Part shown: piece by piece, positions 23,407-32,582 of the stretch
Layout: every line of letters starts with the position of its first letter
How positions within the stretch are numbered: position 1 is the stretch's first letter
Source of the DNA: CAZPUI01 sp964415525
Lineage (GTDB): Bacteria; Acidobacteriota; Holophagae; Holophagales; Holophagaceae
Direction of reading: 5' to 3'
Length of the DNA: 50,499 nucleotides
Assembly: GCA_964415525.1 (NCBI GenBank)
Contig: CAYQAS010000015.1
Location: 1 to 50,499 of the forward strand
The notes under the pieces: model-generated
The model's database searches: none
The model's input: only the letters and a program-made list of their open reading frames with translations
Told to the model about the DNA's origin: nothing
Position numbers and translations under genes: made by a program

Positions 23407-23595
23407 GAATTTGTTCTCCGTGGGCGGCGCTCCTAGCATGCCTTGATCCAGGGGATCTATTGGGTGAAACGCGTCTGCTGCCACACCGATTTGTGCTGTG
23501 GACGCTCGAGCCGAATCGGTCGCGTCCGCCGCAAGGAATGCCCTGGAAATGGGATACTGATCACTCCTTGCTCCCAACCCCACGGAGATGACGCA

Positions 23596-24888
23596 TTGAC
23601 CCATTGTCCTGATGGTCGTATCCACCTTCTACCCAGTTGTCTGTGGCTCTTCACGCTGAGCCTTGGCGCGGCGTCCCCCGCCGATGGACCACCTGCTCCC
23701 CTGGAAGTCTTCGGGCTGGTCTATCCCGAGCGGCTTATTCAGCATTTCGCGGCGCCGACCCTCAAGGGCTCCGTCGTCGGAACCATGAGCACCCTTCGGA
23801 ATGATACAGAGGCGCTTGGGAAGGACGCGAAGGCCAAGGACGACACCGCCGCCTATGCGTGGTCCAACTCCTACGTGGGCCTCCGTGGCGGTTGGAACAC
23901 AGGACCCGTCACCTTGGGGTACGAATACCAGGTCGTGGTGGACCTGAACATCAACGCGACGGATCCCCTCGAGACTCGGGATGCCTATTTCTACTGCGAG
24001 TCCCCCCGCTTCGGTCGAATTGCCGTGGGCAAGATGGACACCGCCTACAAGGAGTTCGGAGATCAGGTCCGCATGCTCGGGGTGAGTTCGAGCAACATCG
24101 TTTCCACCGCCAAGGTGCTCTCCGGTCCTGGGTGGAAGGGCGTCGGTGGCACTTCCTTCCACAACCGCCGGGATGACATGGTCACGTGGTACAGCCCCGT
24201 GGTGGGTGGATTCAAGGCTGCGGTCTCCCAATCCTGGGACACCACGGGCAATCTTGGGCGGGATCCGCGGCTGTCGGCGGCTGCCATCAGCTGGTCCCGG
24301 GAGGCCTGGTACGGGGCCCTTGCGACGGAGATCCACCGCAACTGGCTGCCCCTCAGCTTCGGCGCCACTCCCGCGACGACCTCTATCCAAAACCGCCCAG
24401 AGACGACGGAATCCAGGGATCAGGCCTGGCGGCTCACCGGGGCCTGGACCGGTTCTCGTTTGCGGCTGGGGGCGGACCTAGCCCGCCTGACCTATTCGGA
24501 GCGGGATGTCGTTGAGCTCACCGGGAAATTCCGGGACTACCGGAACACGACGTTTCAGGTCAGCGCCGAGTACAAGTGGAATGCCAAATTCCGAACCTCT
24601 GCCAACTTCGCACGGGCGATGGCGGGTTCCGGTGTCCTCAGTGGCGGTCGCTCCTGCAGCACCCTTGGGCTGGGAGGCGACCAGCTCAGCCTGGGGGCGA
24701 TGGTCTCCCCTCGTCCGAACCTGGGGCTCTTCGCACTGGCGGTGCGGATCCGCAACGGCATCGGGGCCACCTACGGCGCTGCGCCCATGGGAGCCGAGGT
24801 CCGGTCCTATGCCCTGGGGGCCCGGTTCCAGTTCGCACTCAAGCTCCTGAAGCCCTCGAGTGCCTCTGCCTCCGGAGTCCGCCGGTGA
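23596..24888 (+). CDS. Outer-membrane porin
   Basis: 430-residue Gram-negative porin. A signal peptide (LLPSCLWLFTLSLGAASPADG) precedes alternating amphipathic strands such as VTLGYEYQVVVDLN, GRIAVGKMDTAYKEFGDQV and MVTWYSPVVGGFKAAVSQSW. The YFYCESPRFGRIAVGK block is typical of the porin_4 type. I choose TTG at 23596 because GGAG lies eight bases upstream and a signal peptide follows at once; ATG at 23443 would prepend an implausible leader. It heads an operon with a methyltransferase and an ABC importer, so it probably lets the importer's substrate cross the outer membrane. Confidence 0.85.
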   Translation: MTHCPDGRIHLLPSCLWLFTLSLGAASPADGPPAPLEVFGLVYPERLIQHFAAPTLKGSVVGTMSTLRNDTEALGKDAKAKDDTAAYAWSNSYVGLRGGWNTGPVTLGYEYQVVVDLNINATDPLETRDAYFYCESPRFGRIAVGKMDTAYKEFGDQVRMLGVSSSNIVSTAKVLSGPGWKGVGGTSFHNRRDDMVTWYSPVVGGFKAAVSQSWDTTGNLGRDPRLSAAAISWSREAWYGALATEIHRNWLPLSFGATPATTSIQNRPETTESRDQAWRLTGAWTGSRLRLGADLARLTYSERDVVELTGKFRDYRNTTFQVSAEYKWNAKFRTSANFARAMAGSGVLSGGRSCSTLGLGGDQLSLGAMVSPRPNLGLFALAVRIRNGIGATYGAAPMGAEVRSYALGARFQFALKLLKPSSASASGVRR

Positions 24889-25748
24889 ACATGTCCTTCG
24901 AATTTCCCGTGCCCGAGCCCCACCAGTTGCTTCGGGATGCGTTGGAGGGGCTGCATGTCGGGGAGCGCCTCTGCAGCTGCCCAGACCGGTATCACGGGCT
25001 TTGGAGCGTTCTGAAGGCCGTGGGAGTCCACCGGGGACTCTATACGGAGGCCGACGCCCTGGGGCCGATCCTCGGGGGCCGCCTCGCCGCCGGAGGCCAT
25101 GTGCTGCTGGCGGGCACCGCGGATGCGGGGGCGATCACCCTGATGAACGCCTGCGCGGGCGCGGCTCCTGTGCGTTATACGGCGGTGGATCGATGCCAGG
25201 CCCCTCTCGATCGGGTGTCCCGGTTCGCGGCGTCCAGGGGGCTCGCGCTGGAGACATGGCAAGGGGATCTTGCGGATCTGGCGGGCCAAGGCCCCTGGGA
25301 TCTGGCCTTTCTCCACTACACGCTGTCCTTCCCAGATGCCGACCTGCGCCGACGAGTGATCGAATCCCTGGCGAATCGACTGACCGAGGGCGGGGCCATC
25401 GTGTGTGCCGTGAAGTTTTCCCGTACTGCGGCAGACGGCGGGTCCTCAGACACAGACGCATCGTGGATGGAGGACCTGCGTCCTAGGATCGTCCAGCTCC
25501 TCTCGGACCACCCGGAGGCTCTGGCGGATGTGGATCGCTGGCTGCCCGCATATGCCCTTAACCGGGCCGCGCGGAACGCCCACCAACCCAGCCCGGAGGC
25601 GATCGAGGCGGATTTCATCGCCGCCGGTCTCGTCATCCGCTCGCGGGTCACCACATCCCGGAAGGCCTGGTCGATTTCCCCGGAAAACCCTGTCCGGGAT
25701 CGCCAGCAGAGCGTCCTTCTCGTCGCCGAACGCTGTGGGGGCATCTGA
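24885..25748 (+). CDS. SAM-dependent methyltransferase-like protein in the import operon
   Basis: 287-residue soluble protein with a degenerate Rossmann methyltransferase pattern: VLLAGTADAGAITL in place of motif I, then YTAVDRCQAPLDRV, WDLAFLHYTLSFPDA and LTEGGAIVCAVKF. GTG at 24885 overlaps the porin stop (GTGA) and has GGAG eight bases upstream, so it is a better start than ATG 24891. The gene lies inside a porin-ABC importer operon, where a methyltransferase is not standard. It may modify the imported compound or a metallophore, or it may be a non-catalytic relative. Confidence 0.75.
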   Translation: MNMSFEFPVPEPHQLLRDALEGLHVGERLCSCPDRYHGLWSVLKAVGVHRGLYTEADALGPILGGRLAAGGHVLLAGTADAGAITLMNACAGAAPVRYTAVDRCQAPLDRVSRFAASRGLALETWQGDLADLAGQGPWDLAFLHYTLSFPDADLRRRVIESLANRLTEGGAIVCAVKFSRTAADGGSSDTDASWMEDLRPRIVQLLSDHPEALADVDRWLPAYALNRAARNAHQPSPEAIEADFIAAGLVIRSRVTTSRKAWSISPENPVRDRQQSVLLVAERCGGI

Positions 25749-25751
25749 GGG

Positions 25752-27440
25752 ATGCGCCGTCCGGCCTCAACCTATCTGCCCCTCACGTTGCTCCTCCTGG
25801 CTGCGGCGGGTCTGCTTGCGCCCCTGGTGGTGCTGGTGGTCGGCGGTTTCCTGCAGACGACGAAGGCCGGCGGATCCGCATTCAGCCTTGCTCATTTCCA
25901 GGCCGCCTGGGCGGAACCCGGCAGCCTGGAGGCCCTCCGCCATGCCGTCGTTTTCGCCGGGGGTGCAGCCGCCTGTGGCGTGATTCTGGGCACAGCCGCA
26001 GCTTGGCTTTGCGAGCGCACGGACCTGCCGCTGCGCGGTCTCCTGCGGCTCGCGATGGTGGTGCCCCTCTTTGTTCCGGGCGTGCTGTATTCGTTTGCCT
26101 GGATCCTTCTGGGCAGCCCCCGGATCGGCATGCTCAATACCGGGTTCCAGGCGCTCACGGGTGTGGAGTTCCCGCTCTTCAGCATCTACGGCATGGGCGG
26201 GATGATTGCCGTGGAAGGCCTGCACGCGGCGCCGATGGTATTCCTGCTGGTGACGGCGATGCTCCGCCGCCTGGACCCCAGCCAGGAGATGGCGGCCCAG
26301 GTGGCCGGTGCCCGACCTTGGCGCATCCTCCAGAGCATCACGCTTCCGCTCCTGGGGCCGACCCTGGGTTCTTCTTTCCTCCTGGTGCTGATTCGCGCCC
26401 TGGGGACCTTTGAGGTGCCCACCATGCTGGGGCTGCCCGCAGGTGTGGAAGTGGTCTCCTCTCGTATCTTCAGGGCGCTGCAGGACCATCCTGGCGACAC
26501 CGGCCCGGCCGGAGCCTACGCGGCGGGACTCCTCTTCCTGACCCTCGCCGTCATGGGGCTGCATGAGTGGTGGGTGCCCTCGCGGCTCCACCAAGCCTCC
26601 CGGGCCTTCGGGACGGATGGGATGGTTCCGTTTCGCCTCGGCAAGGCACGCCCGTTCATGGGGCTGCTGACAGGGATGGCGGTGCTCTTGATGGCCGGTT
26701 TACCCCTGATCGCGATCTTCTGGTCTTCGCTCCAGCCCTTCTTCGCCCAGCCCGGATCGGAGGCCTTCGCCAGGGTGACCCTCCAGGGCTATCGGCAGGT
26801 GCTCGCTTCGCCGGAGGTGGCTGCTGCCGCATGGCAGACCCTGAGGCTCTGCGCCCTGGCGGCGACCCTCGTCATGGCCGTCTGCCTGGCCGCCGCTTGG
26901 GTGCTCGAGCGCACGCGCGTGCCTGGAAGGTCGCTTCTCGAGCCCGCGTTCAATGCTGTTCTGGCCCTTCCAGGCATCGTGCTGGGCATCGCTCTTCTGG
27001 TGTTCCATACCCGCATGAATACCGGGCTCTACGGCACAGCGGGGCTGATCCTGCTGGCCTATGTGACGCGGTACCTGCCCTACGGGCTCCGCTACGGCCG
27101 GGCGGCTCTGGGGCAGGTTCCCCCCGAACTGGAACAGGCCGCGCGGTGCAGCGGGGCGGGCCCCCTGCGGACCTGGTTCCAGATCACCCTGCCGCTGGTC
27201 GCCCCCGGACTTCTGGCAGGGTGGCTCTACGTGGCCATCGTGTCCGCCCGGGAGATGTCCAGTGCCCTGCTGCTCTATTCCCCAGGACAGGAAGTGCTCA
27301 CCGTGCTGGTCTGGCAATACTGGGAAGGCGGGCAGACGATGCAAGTGTCCGCTCTCAGCGTGCTCTTCATCCTGGCATTGTTGTTGGGTGCATCCGTCAG
27401 TTGGCTGCTTGGTCGGAAGCGCCCCTTCCGCGGATTCTGA
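25752..27440 (+). CDS. ABC importer permease, ferric-iron type, fused double domain
   Basis: 562-residue inner-membrane protein with about 12 hydrophobic segments in two homologous halves. Each half carries an EAA loop: EMAAQVAGARPWRILQSITL and EQAARCSGAGPLRTWFQITL. This fused layout is that of FbpB/HitB-like ferric-iron permeases and some thiamine or spermidine relatives. The ATG lies three bases after the methyltransferase stop, with GAGG close upstream. It works with the ATPase and binding protein downstream. The iron assignment rests on family resemblance. Confidence 0.9.
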   Translation: MRRPASTYLPLTLLLLAAAGLLAPLVVLVVGGFLQTTKAGGSAFSLAHFQAAWAEPGSLEALRHAVVFAGGAAACGVILGTAAAWLCERTDLPLRGLLRLAMVVPLFVPGVLYSFAWILLGSPRIGMLNTGFQALTGVEFPLFSIYGMGGMIAVEGLHAAPMVFLLVTAMLRRLDPSQEMAAQVAGARPWRILQSITLPLLGPTLGSSFLLVLIRALGTFEVPTMLGLPAGVEVVSSRIFRALQDHPGDTGPAGAYAAGLLFLTLAVMGLHEWWVPSRLHQASRAFGTDGMVPFRLGKARPFMGLLTGMAVLLMAGLPLIAIFWSSLQPFFAQPGSEAFARVTLQGYRQVLASPEVAAAAWQTLRLCALAATLVMAVCLAAAWVLERTRVPGRSLLEPAFNAVLALPGIVLGIALLVFHTRMNTGLYGTAGLILLAYVTRYLPYGLRYGRAALGQVPPELEQAARCSGAGPLRTWFQITLPLVAPGLLAGWLYVAIVSAREMSSALLLYSPGQEVLTVLVWQYWEGGQTMQVSALSVLFILALLLGASVSWLLGRKRPFRGF

Positions 27441-27467
27441 AATGCCTCGCCGTTTCCCGGTCGTCCC

Positions 27468-28571
27468 ATGCTGAATATTGAAGGTCTCTCCTACCGCTAT
27501 CCCGGCACCCGCCAGGAGGAGCCGTCCGCCATCCGGGACCTCGATCTGAACCTGCAGGAGGGGCGGATTCTTGCGCTCCTGGGGCCGAGTGGATGCGGCA
27601 AGTCCACCGCCCTCAAGGCCATCGCCGGCCTGATCCAGCCTCAGTCCGGCCGGATCGCCTTTGATGGGGAGGTCTTCTTCAGCCATCAGGACCGGATCCT
27701 GCTTCCCGCCGCCCGGCGCCGGATCGGCTACATGTTCCAGTCCTACGCCCTCTGGCCGCACATGACCGTTCAGCAGAACGTCGCCTTTCCGCTCACGGTA
27801 ATGGCTAAGCGACCTTCTCCCATGGACATCCGCATGTCTGTCACGCAGATGCTGGACCGCCTGGGGATTGGGCAGCTCGCGGGACATCGCGCCTCGGAAC
27901 TCTCTGGCGGTCAGCAGCAGCGGGTGGCCCTGGCCCGCGCCCTGATTCACCGGCCTCGTCTGCTGTTGCTGGATGAACCCATGTCGAATGTGGAACCGGG
28001 GCTGCGGGGCAAGCTGGTGGCCCAACTGCGGGACCTGCAGCGGGAAACCGGCGTCACCATGCTCCTGGTCACCCATGACCATGGCGAGGCTCTGGCTTTG
28101 GCCCACGATCTCGCCGTGATTGTCGACGGCGCGATCCTCCAGCACGGCACACCCCAGTCTCTCTATTGCCATCCGGCCAGTCCTGCGGTGGCGGACTTCA
28201 TCGGCCAGATGAACCTGCTGCCTGCCATGCCGCTGACCCGAGAGCAGCATGCCTCCCTTTGGCCCCACGAGAGCCCCATTGGCCTGATTCACCTGACGGC
28301 GCCGACCTCCCAGCCCGAAAGGGGCGCCACCATCGGCATCCGGCCGGAGGCCATCCGGCTCCATCGGAACCGACCCTCCGTTCCGATGATCAACCTCTTC
28401 GAAGCCACCATCGAGACAGCCATCTTCCTCGGAGAGCGGCTGGAGATTCACGCCCTGATCAATGGTGTCCGCCTGGTGGTACGGGGGGATGCAGAGACCG
28501 GTCTGAGGGCAGGGGAACGGGTGTTTCTCGAGTTGATCCCGGGCACCTGCACCCGGTTTGAGTCCGCCTGA
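27468..28571 (+). CDS. ABC importer ATPase, ferric-iron/polyamine type
   Basis: 367-residue ATPase. Walker A is GPSGCGKST at 39-47, the signature is LSGGQQQ from residue 145, Walker B is LLLLDEP with Asp169-Glu170, and the switch is THDHGEAL. The C-terminal ~120 residues form a TOBE domain (IGIRPEAIRLH and FLGERLEIHALING), as in FbpC and PotA. It follows the permease by 27 bp. It energises import by the permease and binding protein encoded on either side. Confidence 0.93.
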   Translation: MLNIEGLSYRYPGTRQEEPSAIRDLDLNLQEGRILALLGPSGCGKSTALKAIAGLIQPQSGRIAFDGEVFFSHQDRILLPAARRRIGYMFQSYALWPHMTVQQNVAFPLTVMAKRPSPMDIRMSVTQMLDRLGIGQLAGHRASELSGGQQQRVALARALIHRPRLLLLDEPMSNVEPGLRGKLVAQLRDLQRETGVTMLLVTHDHGEALALAHDLAVIVDGAILQHGTPQSLYCHPASPAVADFIGQMNLLPAMPLTREQHASLWPHESPIGLIHLTAPTSQPERGATIGIRPEAIRLHRNRPSVPMINLFEATIETAIFLGERLEIHALINGVRLVVRGDAETGLRAGERVFLELIPGTCTRFESA

Positions 28572-28602
28572 CATGGGTCCAGGCATGGGCCTCGGAGTTG
28601 AT

Positions 28603-29661
28603 ATGAAACGAATGGTGTCTCGTCGTTCCTGGCTCGTGGGTTTCCTCGCCTGTGCCCTGTCGGGCCTGGGCCTTCGGCTCGAAGGGCAGACCGCAGGTAC
28701 GGATCGCCTGTCCCGTTTGGCTCAGGCGGGGCGGCTCGAAGGGGATCTGCGGCTCTATGCATCGATGCCGACGGAGGATCAGGCCGCGCTCATCCAGGCC
28801 TTTGAAGCGCGGTACGGCATCAAGGTCAAATCCTGGCGCAGCGGATCCGAGCAGGTCTTACAGCGCGCCGTGGCGGAGACCAAGGCCACACGGCAGGAAT
28901 TCGACTTGGTGGAAAGCCATGTCAGCGCCCTGGAAATCCTTCGCCAGGCGGATGCCTTCCGGGCGCTGGAACCTGCCCTAGGCTCCCAGAAACCGCTTTC
29001 ACTGTTTCCGCCCCACCGGCAGTGGGCCGGAACCCGGTTCTCCATCTACGTCTGCGCCTACAACACCAAGCTCGTGCCTGCACAGGAAGTCCCGAAGACC
29101 TACGCCGAACTCACCTCCAGCCGTTGGCGCCAGCGCGTGGCCTTTGAGGTGGACGACTTCGAATGGTTCGGCACCCTTCACACGGCCCTGGGAGAACCGG
29201 AAGCCCGCAGGTTGTTCGACGGGATTGCCGCGAACGGCATCCAGGTTCGCAAGGGGCACAGCCTTCTGGCCAACCTGATCTCGGCCGGAGAGCTTCCCCT
29301 GAGCCTGACCACCTACAGCTACCGCATCTCGCAGCTCATGCAGTCCGGAGCGCCCATCGGGTATCAGACCCTCTCCCCGACCCTCGGGATCCCGGCGGCC
29401 ATTGCCATGGCCAAGCACACACGCCGCCCCAACGCGGCGGCGTTGTTCATCGAATTCATGCTGGATGAGGGACAGCGAATCCTGGCCAGCCGCAATCACC
29501 TTCCTGCCATTCCCCAAGGGGGCCGGGAGTTCGTGGACCGGAAAAAGCTGGTGCTGCTGGAACCCGGAATCGGGATCGGTGAACAGGGAAAGATGTGGCG
29601 GACGCGATATGAGGCCTTCCAGCACAAGGCCATGGGTTCGAACCGTGACCGGATGCGGTAG
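28603..29661 (+). CDS. Periplasmic solute-binding protein, ferric-iron type
   Basis: 352-residue exported binding protein. Its leader has a twin-arginine-like SRRSWLV ahead of a hydrophobic stretch, so Tat export is possible. The mature start DLRLYASMPTEDQAALIQAF and the block YGIKVKSWRSGSEQVLQRA match iron-type binding proteins (FbpA/FutA). The paired tyrosines that bind iron in FbpA appear only as TTYSYR, so the ligand could be a chelate or organic cation. The ATG at 28603 has GGAG seven bases upstream. It is the last gene of the operon. Confidence 0.88.
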   Translation: MKRMVSRRSWLVGFLACALSGLGLRLEGQTAGTDRLSRLAQAGRLEGDLRLYASMPTEDQAALIQAFEARYGIKVKSWRSGSEQVLQRAVAETKATRQEFDLVESHVSALEILRQADAFRALEPALGSQKPLSLFPPHRQWAGTRFSIYVCAYNTKLVPAQEVPKTYAELTSSRWRQRVAFEVDDFEWFGTLHTALGEPEARRLFDGIAANGIQVRKGHSLLANLISAGELPLSLTTYSYRISQLMQSGAPIGYQTLSPTLGIPAAIAMAKHTRRPNAAALFIEFMLDEGQRILASRNHLPAIPQGGREFVDRKKLVLLEPGIGIGEQGKMWRTRYEAFQHKAMGSNRDRMR

Positions 29662-29674
29662 CTGGAAGCCTTCT

Positions 29675-29692
29675 GGGGCTCACCGGAGCCCC
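29675..29692. terminator. Short hairpin between convergent genes
   Basis: Perfect 7-bp stem with ACCG loop (29675-29681 with 29686-29692), 14 bases after the binding-protein stop. No T-run follows. It may end transcription of the importer operon, perhaps in both directions with the GNAT unit. Confidence 0.4.
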
Positions 29693-29766
29693 GATTCGGG
29701 ACGGGGATCTCGAGCGCTTGGACGGGGGGAGTTGCCCCCATGCCAGCCTCGACGCGCCGTTTCTGT

Positions 29767-30273
29767 TTACAACCGCTCGGCCAACACGCGGTCGTGGTAG
29801 GTGATCGTCCCGACCTGGTACGTCGCCGCGCCGATGTCCTGCAGGCCCTGCTTGGCGTAGAAACGCCTGGCCTGCGGGCTCTGCTCCCAGACCTGGAGCC
29901 AGAGGGCGTCGTGGCCATGATTCCTTGCCCAGGTGCGGACGGCAGTGAAGAGTTCTTGTGCGAGGCCGGTGCCTTGGTGGGGGCTATCTACATAGAAGCG
30001 AGCCAGCTCGATCGTGTGCTCGAACGCGGAGGACACGGGCGGTGGGCTGGGGCGGAGGTGGGCGTAGCCCTGGAAGCCTACGGGACCCTCCACCACGAGC
30101 CAGGCGTGTCCGGGGTTCTCCAGATCCGCCAGGAGGGCGGCGGGCTGGAAGGTGTCGAAGATGTGGCGGGCGATGTCGGAGTCCGGCACGCGGCCGGTGT
30201 AGGTCTCGCGGAAGAGTCGGGCGCCGAAATGCGCCAGTGCGTCTGCATCAAGGGGCAGGGCGGGGCGGATCAT
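29767..30273 (-). CDS. GNAT-family N-acetyltransferase
   Basis: 168-residue single-domain acetyltransferase. The acetyl-CoA loop is FYVDSPHQGTGLAQELF, followed by WLQVWEQSPQARRFYAKQGL, the usual motif B region. The substrate is unknown. Its ATG overlaps the upstream M28 peptidase stop by 4 bp (ATGA), so the two are translationally coupled and the enzyme may act on peptides or amines released by that peptidase. Confidence 0.9.
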   Translation of the reverse strand: MIRPALPLDADALAHFGARLFRETYTGRVPDSDIARHIFDTFQPAALLADLENPGHAWLVVEGPVGFQGYAHLRPSPPPVSSAFEHTIELARFYVDSPHQGTGLAQELFTAVRTWARNHGHDALWLQVWEQSPQARRFYAKQGLQDIGAATYQVGTITYHDRVLAERL

Positions 30274-31703
30274 TTCTGATCCGCCAGCAGAAAGCCGTAG
30301 CGGAAGGCGAGGCGCGCGATGCCCGCCATGATTTCGCCATCGATGATGCCGATGTGGTCGCCGGGCAAGTGGTAGCTGAACGGTGGGCGATCGCCCGTGG
30401 AGAAGACGCTCACCGTGGGCCAGCCCTTGCGATAGAAGGGCACGATGTCGCCATCCCGGACCCCGATGCGCCGGGTGATCTCCACTTCCTCCACGAGGTT
30501 TTCCTGATCCGCCGCTTTGAGGATCGGCTTGGAAGCCTCCAGGGCTGGGGCAAGGGCCACATAGGCCTTCTTGCCCACGCCCTCCATGTCGAAGTTCAGC
30601 ATGGCGGCGACCTTCGTGAAAGGCTTGGGCAGGTGCGCGGCGAAGAAGGCAGAGCCCTGTCCGCCCTGCTCCTCGCTGCCGAAGAGGGCGAAAACGATGC
30701 TGCGGCGAGGGCGGACACCATTCTTGGCAAAGGCCTTGGCGGCCTGCAGGACGACGGCGCTCCCGGAGGCGTTGTCATCCGCGCCGGGAAAGAGGATGCC
30801 GAGATGCTCGCCCACCCCATCGAAGTGGCCGCCGATCACCACGCATTCGTCCTTCAGCGTCGGATCCGTGCCCTCCAGCACTGCCACGACGTTCTGGCCG
30901 ATGCCCTTGGGGAAGTGCTGGGCCCGGACTTCCATCTCGAAGGTGCCGTCAAGGGCGAAGGATTGGGGCGCCTTCGTCTCCTTCATCCGCTGCTTCAAGC
31001 CGGACACCGACTGTCCCTTCACCTTCAGGAGGCGGTCCGCGAGGCTTTCGCTGATCATGGCGGGGCGGAAGTCCGGGAGGCGGTCGCCGTTGGGATTGGC
31101 CAGCACTTCGGGATAGATGTAGGCGATGCCGAGGGCACCCTGGGCCTTCGCAAACGTCATGCGGGTGCGGTGCTCGTCGTGATGGGTCCATATCTCATCG
31201 CGGCTCGGCGTGCCCCGGAAGCAGAGGACGAACTTGCCCTTCACATCCAGACCCGCGTAGTCGTCGTAGCCCAGCTCCGGCGCGTGGATGCCCCAACCTG
31301 CGAAGACGAGGCCACCCTTGGAGGTGCCCGCATCGGCGTAGAGCATGGGCATGAAGTCCGCGGGGATGGCGGCGGTGCGGCGCTCCCCGCCTGCTTCCAC
31401 CACCAGCTTCGCCCCGTCGATGACGGAGTAGGGGTTGGGGAAGGCCTGCATGTAGCCCACCTTCCCATCGAGCGGCTTCAGCCCCAGGGACTTGAATCGA
31501 TCTGCCGCCCAGCGCGCCGCGGCGTCGTACTGGGGATGGCCCGTGAAACGCCCCCCGAAGGCCTTGCTCGCAAGGGTCTCTACGATGGCGTGGGCCTCCT
31601 GCGCGCTCACCGCCGTGGAGCCCAGCGCCAGCTTGGGTTTTACCGTATCCCCGGCACCGAGCAAAGACAGGGCCACCAATGGAAGGGTCAGGGCACGGAA
31701 CAT
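30270..31703 (-). CDS. Exported M28 aminopeptidase
   Basis: 477-residue secreted zinc peptidase with signal peptide MFRALTLPLVALSLLGAG. A PA-type segment (GLVFAGWGIHAPELGYDDYAG) precedes the M28 core: GGHFDGVGEH, GADDNASGS, GSEEQGGQGS, LNFDMEGVG and YHLPGDH supply the metal ligands and catalytic Glu. The ATG at 31703 is preferred because GAGG sits six bases upstream and a signal peptide follows; the longer frame from 31889 lacks one. The GAGG lies inside a small hairpin. It differs from the M28 enzyme at 14.9 kb in lacking C-terminal add-on domains. Confidence 0.92.
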   Translation of the reverse strand: MFRALTLPLVALSLLGAGDTVKPKLALGSTAVSAQEAHAIVETLASKAFGGRFTGHPQYDAAARWAADRFKSLGLKPLDGKVGYMQAFPNPYSVIDGAKLVVEAGGERRTAAIPADFMPMLYADAGTSKGGLVFAGWGIHAPELGYDDYAGLDVKGKFVLCFRGTPSRDEIWTHHDEHRTRMTFAKAQGALGIAYIYPEVLANPNGDRLPDFRPAMISESLADRLLKVKGQSVSGLKQRMKETKAPQSFALDGTFEMEVRAQHFPKGIGQNVVAVLEGTDPTLKDECVVIGGHFDGVGEHLGILFPGADDNASGSAVVLQAAKAFAKNGVRPRRSIVFALFGSEEQGGQGSAFFAAHLPKPFTKVAAMLNFDMEGVGKKAYVALAPALEASKPILKAADQENLVEEVEITRRIGVRDGDIVPFYRKGWPTVSVFSTGDRPPFSYHLPGDHIGIIDGEIMAGIARLAFRYGFLLADQK

Positions 31704-31709
31704 GATCAA

Positions 31710-31724
31710 CCTCGTAAGACGAGG
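31710..31724 (-). promoter_or_regulatory. Hairpin covering the M28 ribosome-binding site
   Basis: Perfect 6-bp stem with a three-base loop (31710-31715 with 31719-31724). Read on the minus strand, one arm contains the GAGG Shine-Dalgarno that lies six bases before the ATG at 31703. This could lower translation until the structure is opened. Confidence 0.45.
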
Positions 31725-31934
31725 ATAGGCGCGGGAGGACTCTGACGAAAGGTCGTGGCGGAGGGGGCATCGGAACGCAAACGGCCGGGAAGGCGCTCTC
31801 GGCTCGGGTCCACATGCTCGATGCCCTGCTGGATGCCGAGGCTGACGCTGCTTCGACGTTCGGACATCCCAGGTCGTCCATCCAACCATGCCTTTGCCGC
31901 TCGCAGGAGATGGTCGGTGCGGGCGATTCTCGTT

Positions 31935-32582
31935 TCAGGCCTCTGGGGTCGCCACGCCCAGGGCGCTTAGGGCGAGGCTGCGCAGTTCCTTCATGCCCTT
32001 GAGGTTCAGCTTCACCTGCATACGCCCGCAGTAGGACTCCACGGTTTTTCGACTGAGGCTCATGGCCTCCGCGACCTCCCCGACACCGAGTCCCTGGCCC
32101 AGCAGTCGGAGGATTTCCATCTCCTGGGGGCTGCATTCTTCCATGCCTTCCAGGCGAAGGCCGCCGTTGTGTTCGGCGACGGCTCGCCGGGCGCGGGGGC
32201 TGAGGTAGGCCTCCCCCGCCAGCAGGCGCTGCAGGGCCTCCAATAGGACTTCCGACAGCTCCCGCTTGGTGACGTAGCCCTCGGCTCCCGCCTGGAGGGC
32301 CAACCGCACGTGGAGGCCGGACTCGTGCATGGAGTAGACGAGCACGGGCACCCTGGATGACCCCTCCGGCAAGCTGCGGATGAGGTCCAGACCGCTCTCG
32401 CCCCAGAGGGTCAGATCCACCATCAGGAGGTCTGGACTCGTGGCGGCCAGTAGGGCCAGGGCCTCGGCGCGGCTCTCGGCCTCTCCGCACACCTCCATGC
32501 CCGCCTGATCCAGCAGGAGTCGCAGGCCGTCCCGCACCAACGGATGGTCTTCCACAACGAGGATGCGCGGACGTGCACTCAT
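31935..32582 (-). CDS. NarL/LuxR-type response regulator
   Basis: 215-residue DNA-binding regulator. The receiver domain has VVEDHP with Asp12, phospho-acceptor Asp56 in LLMVDLTLWG, and LVYSMHES followed by GYVTKRE. A GerE/LuxR helix-turn-helix follows (CSPQEMEILRLLGQG, then VAEAMSLSRKTVESYCGRM). The ATG at 32582 overlaps the kinase stop at 32579 (ATGA), so kinase and regulator are coupled. Target genes are unknown. Confidence 0.94.
   Translation of the reverse strand: MSARPRILVVEDHPLVRDGLRLLLDQAGMEVCGEAESRAEALALLAATSPDLLMVDLTLWGESGLDLIRSLPEGSSRVPVLVYSMHESGLHVRLALQAGAEGYVTKRELSEVLLEALQRLLAGEAYLSPRARRAVAEHNGGLRLEGMEECSPQEMEILRLLGQGLGVGEVAEAMSLSRKTVESYCGRMQVKLNLKGMKELRSLALSALGVATPEA

Noticed and set aside
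23407..23595. A Fur box between the ATP-grasp gene and the porin
   Set aside because: No GATAAT-type repeats were found, so iron control is not supported by sequence.
26700..28586. Minus-strand open frame of 628 codons opposite the ABC transporter genes
   Set aside because: Antisense shadow; the plus strand carries Walker, signature and EAA motifs in the right order.
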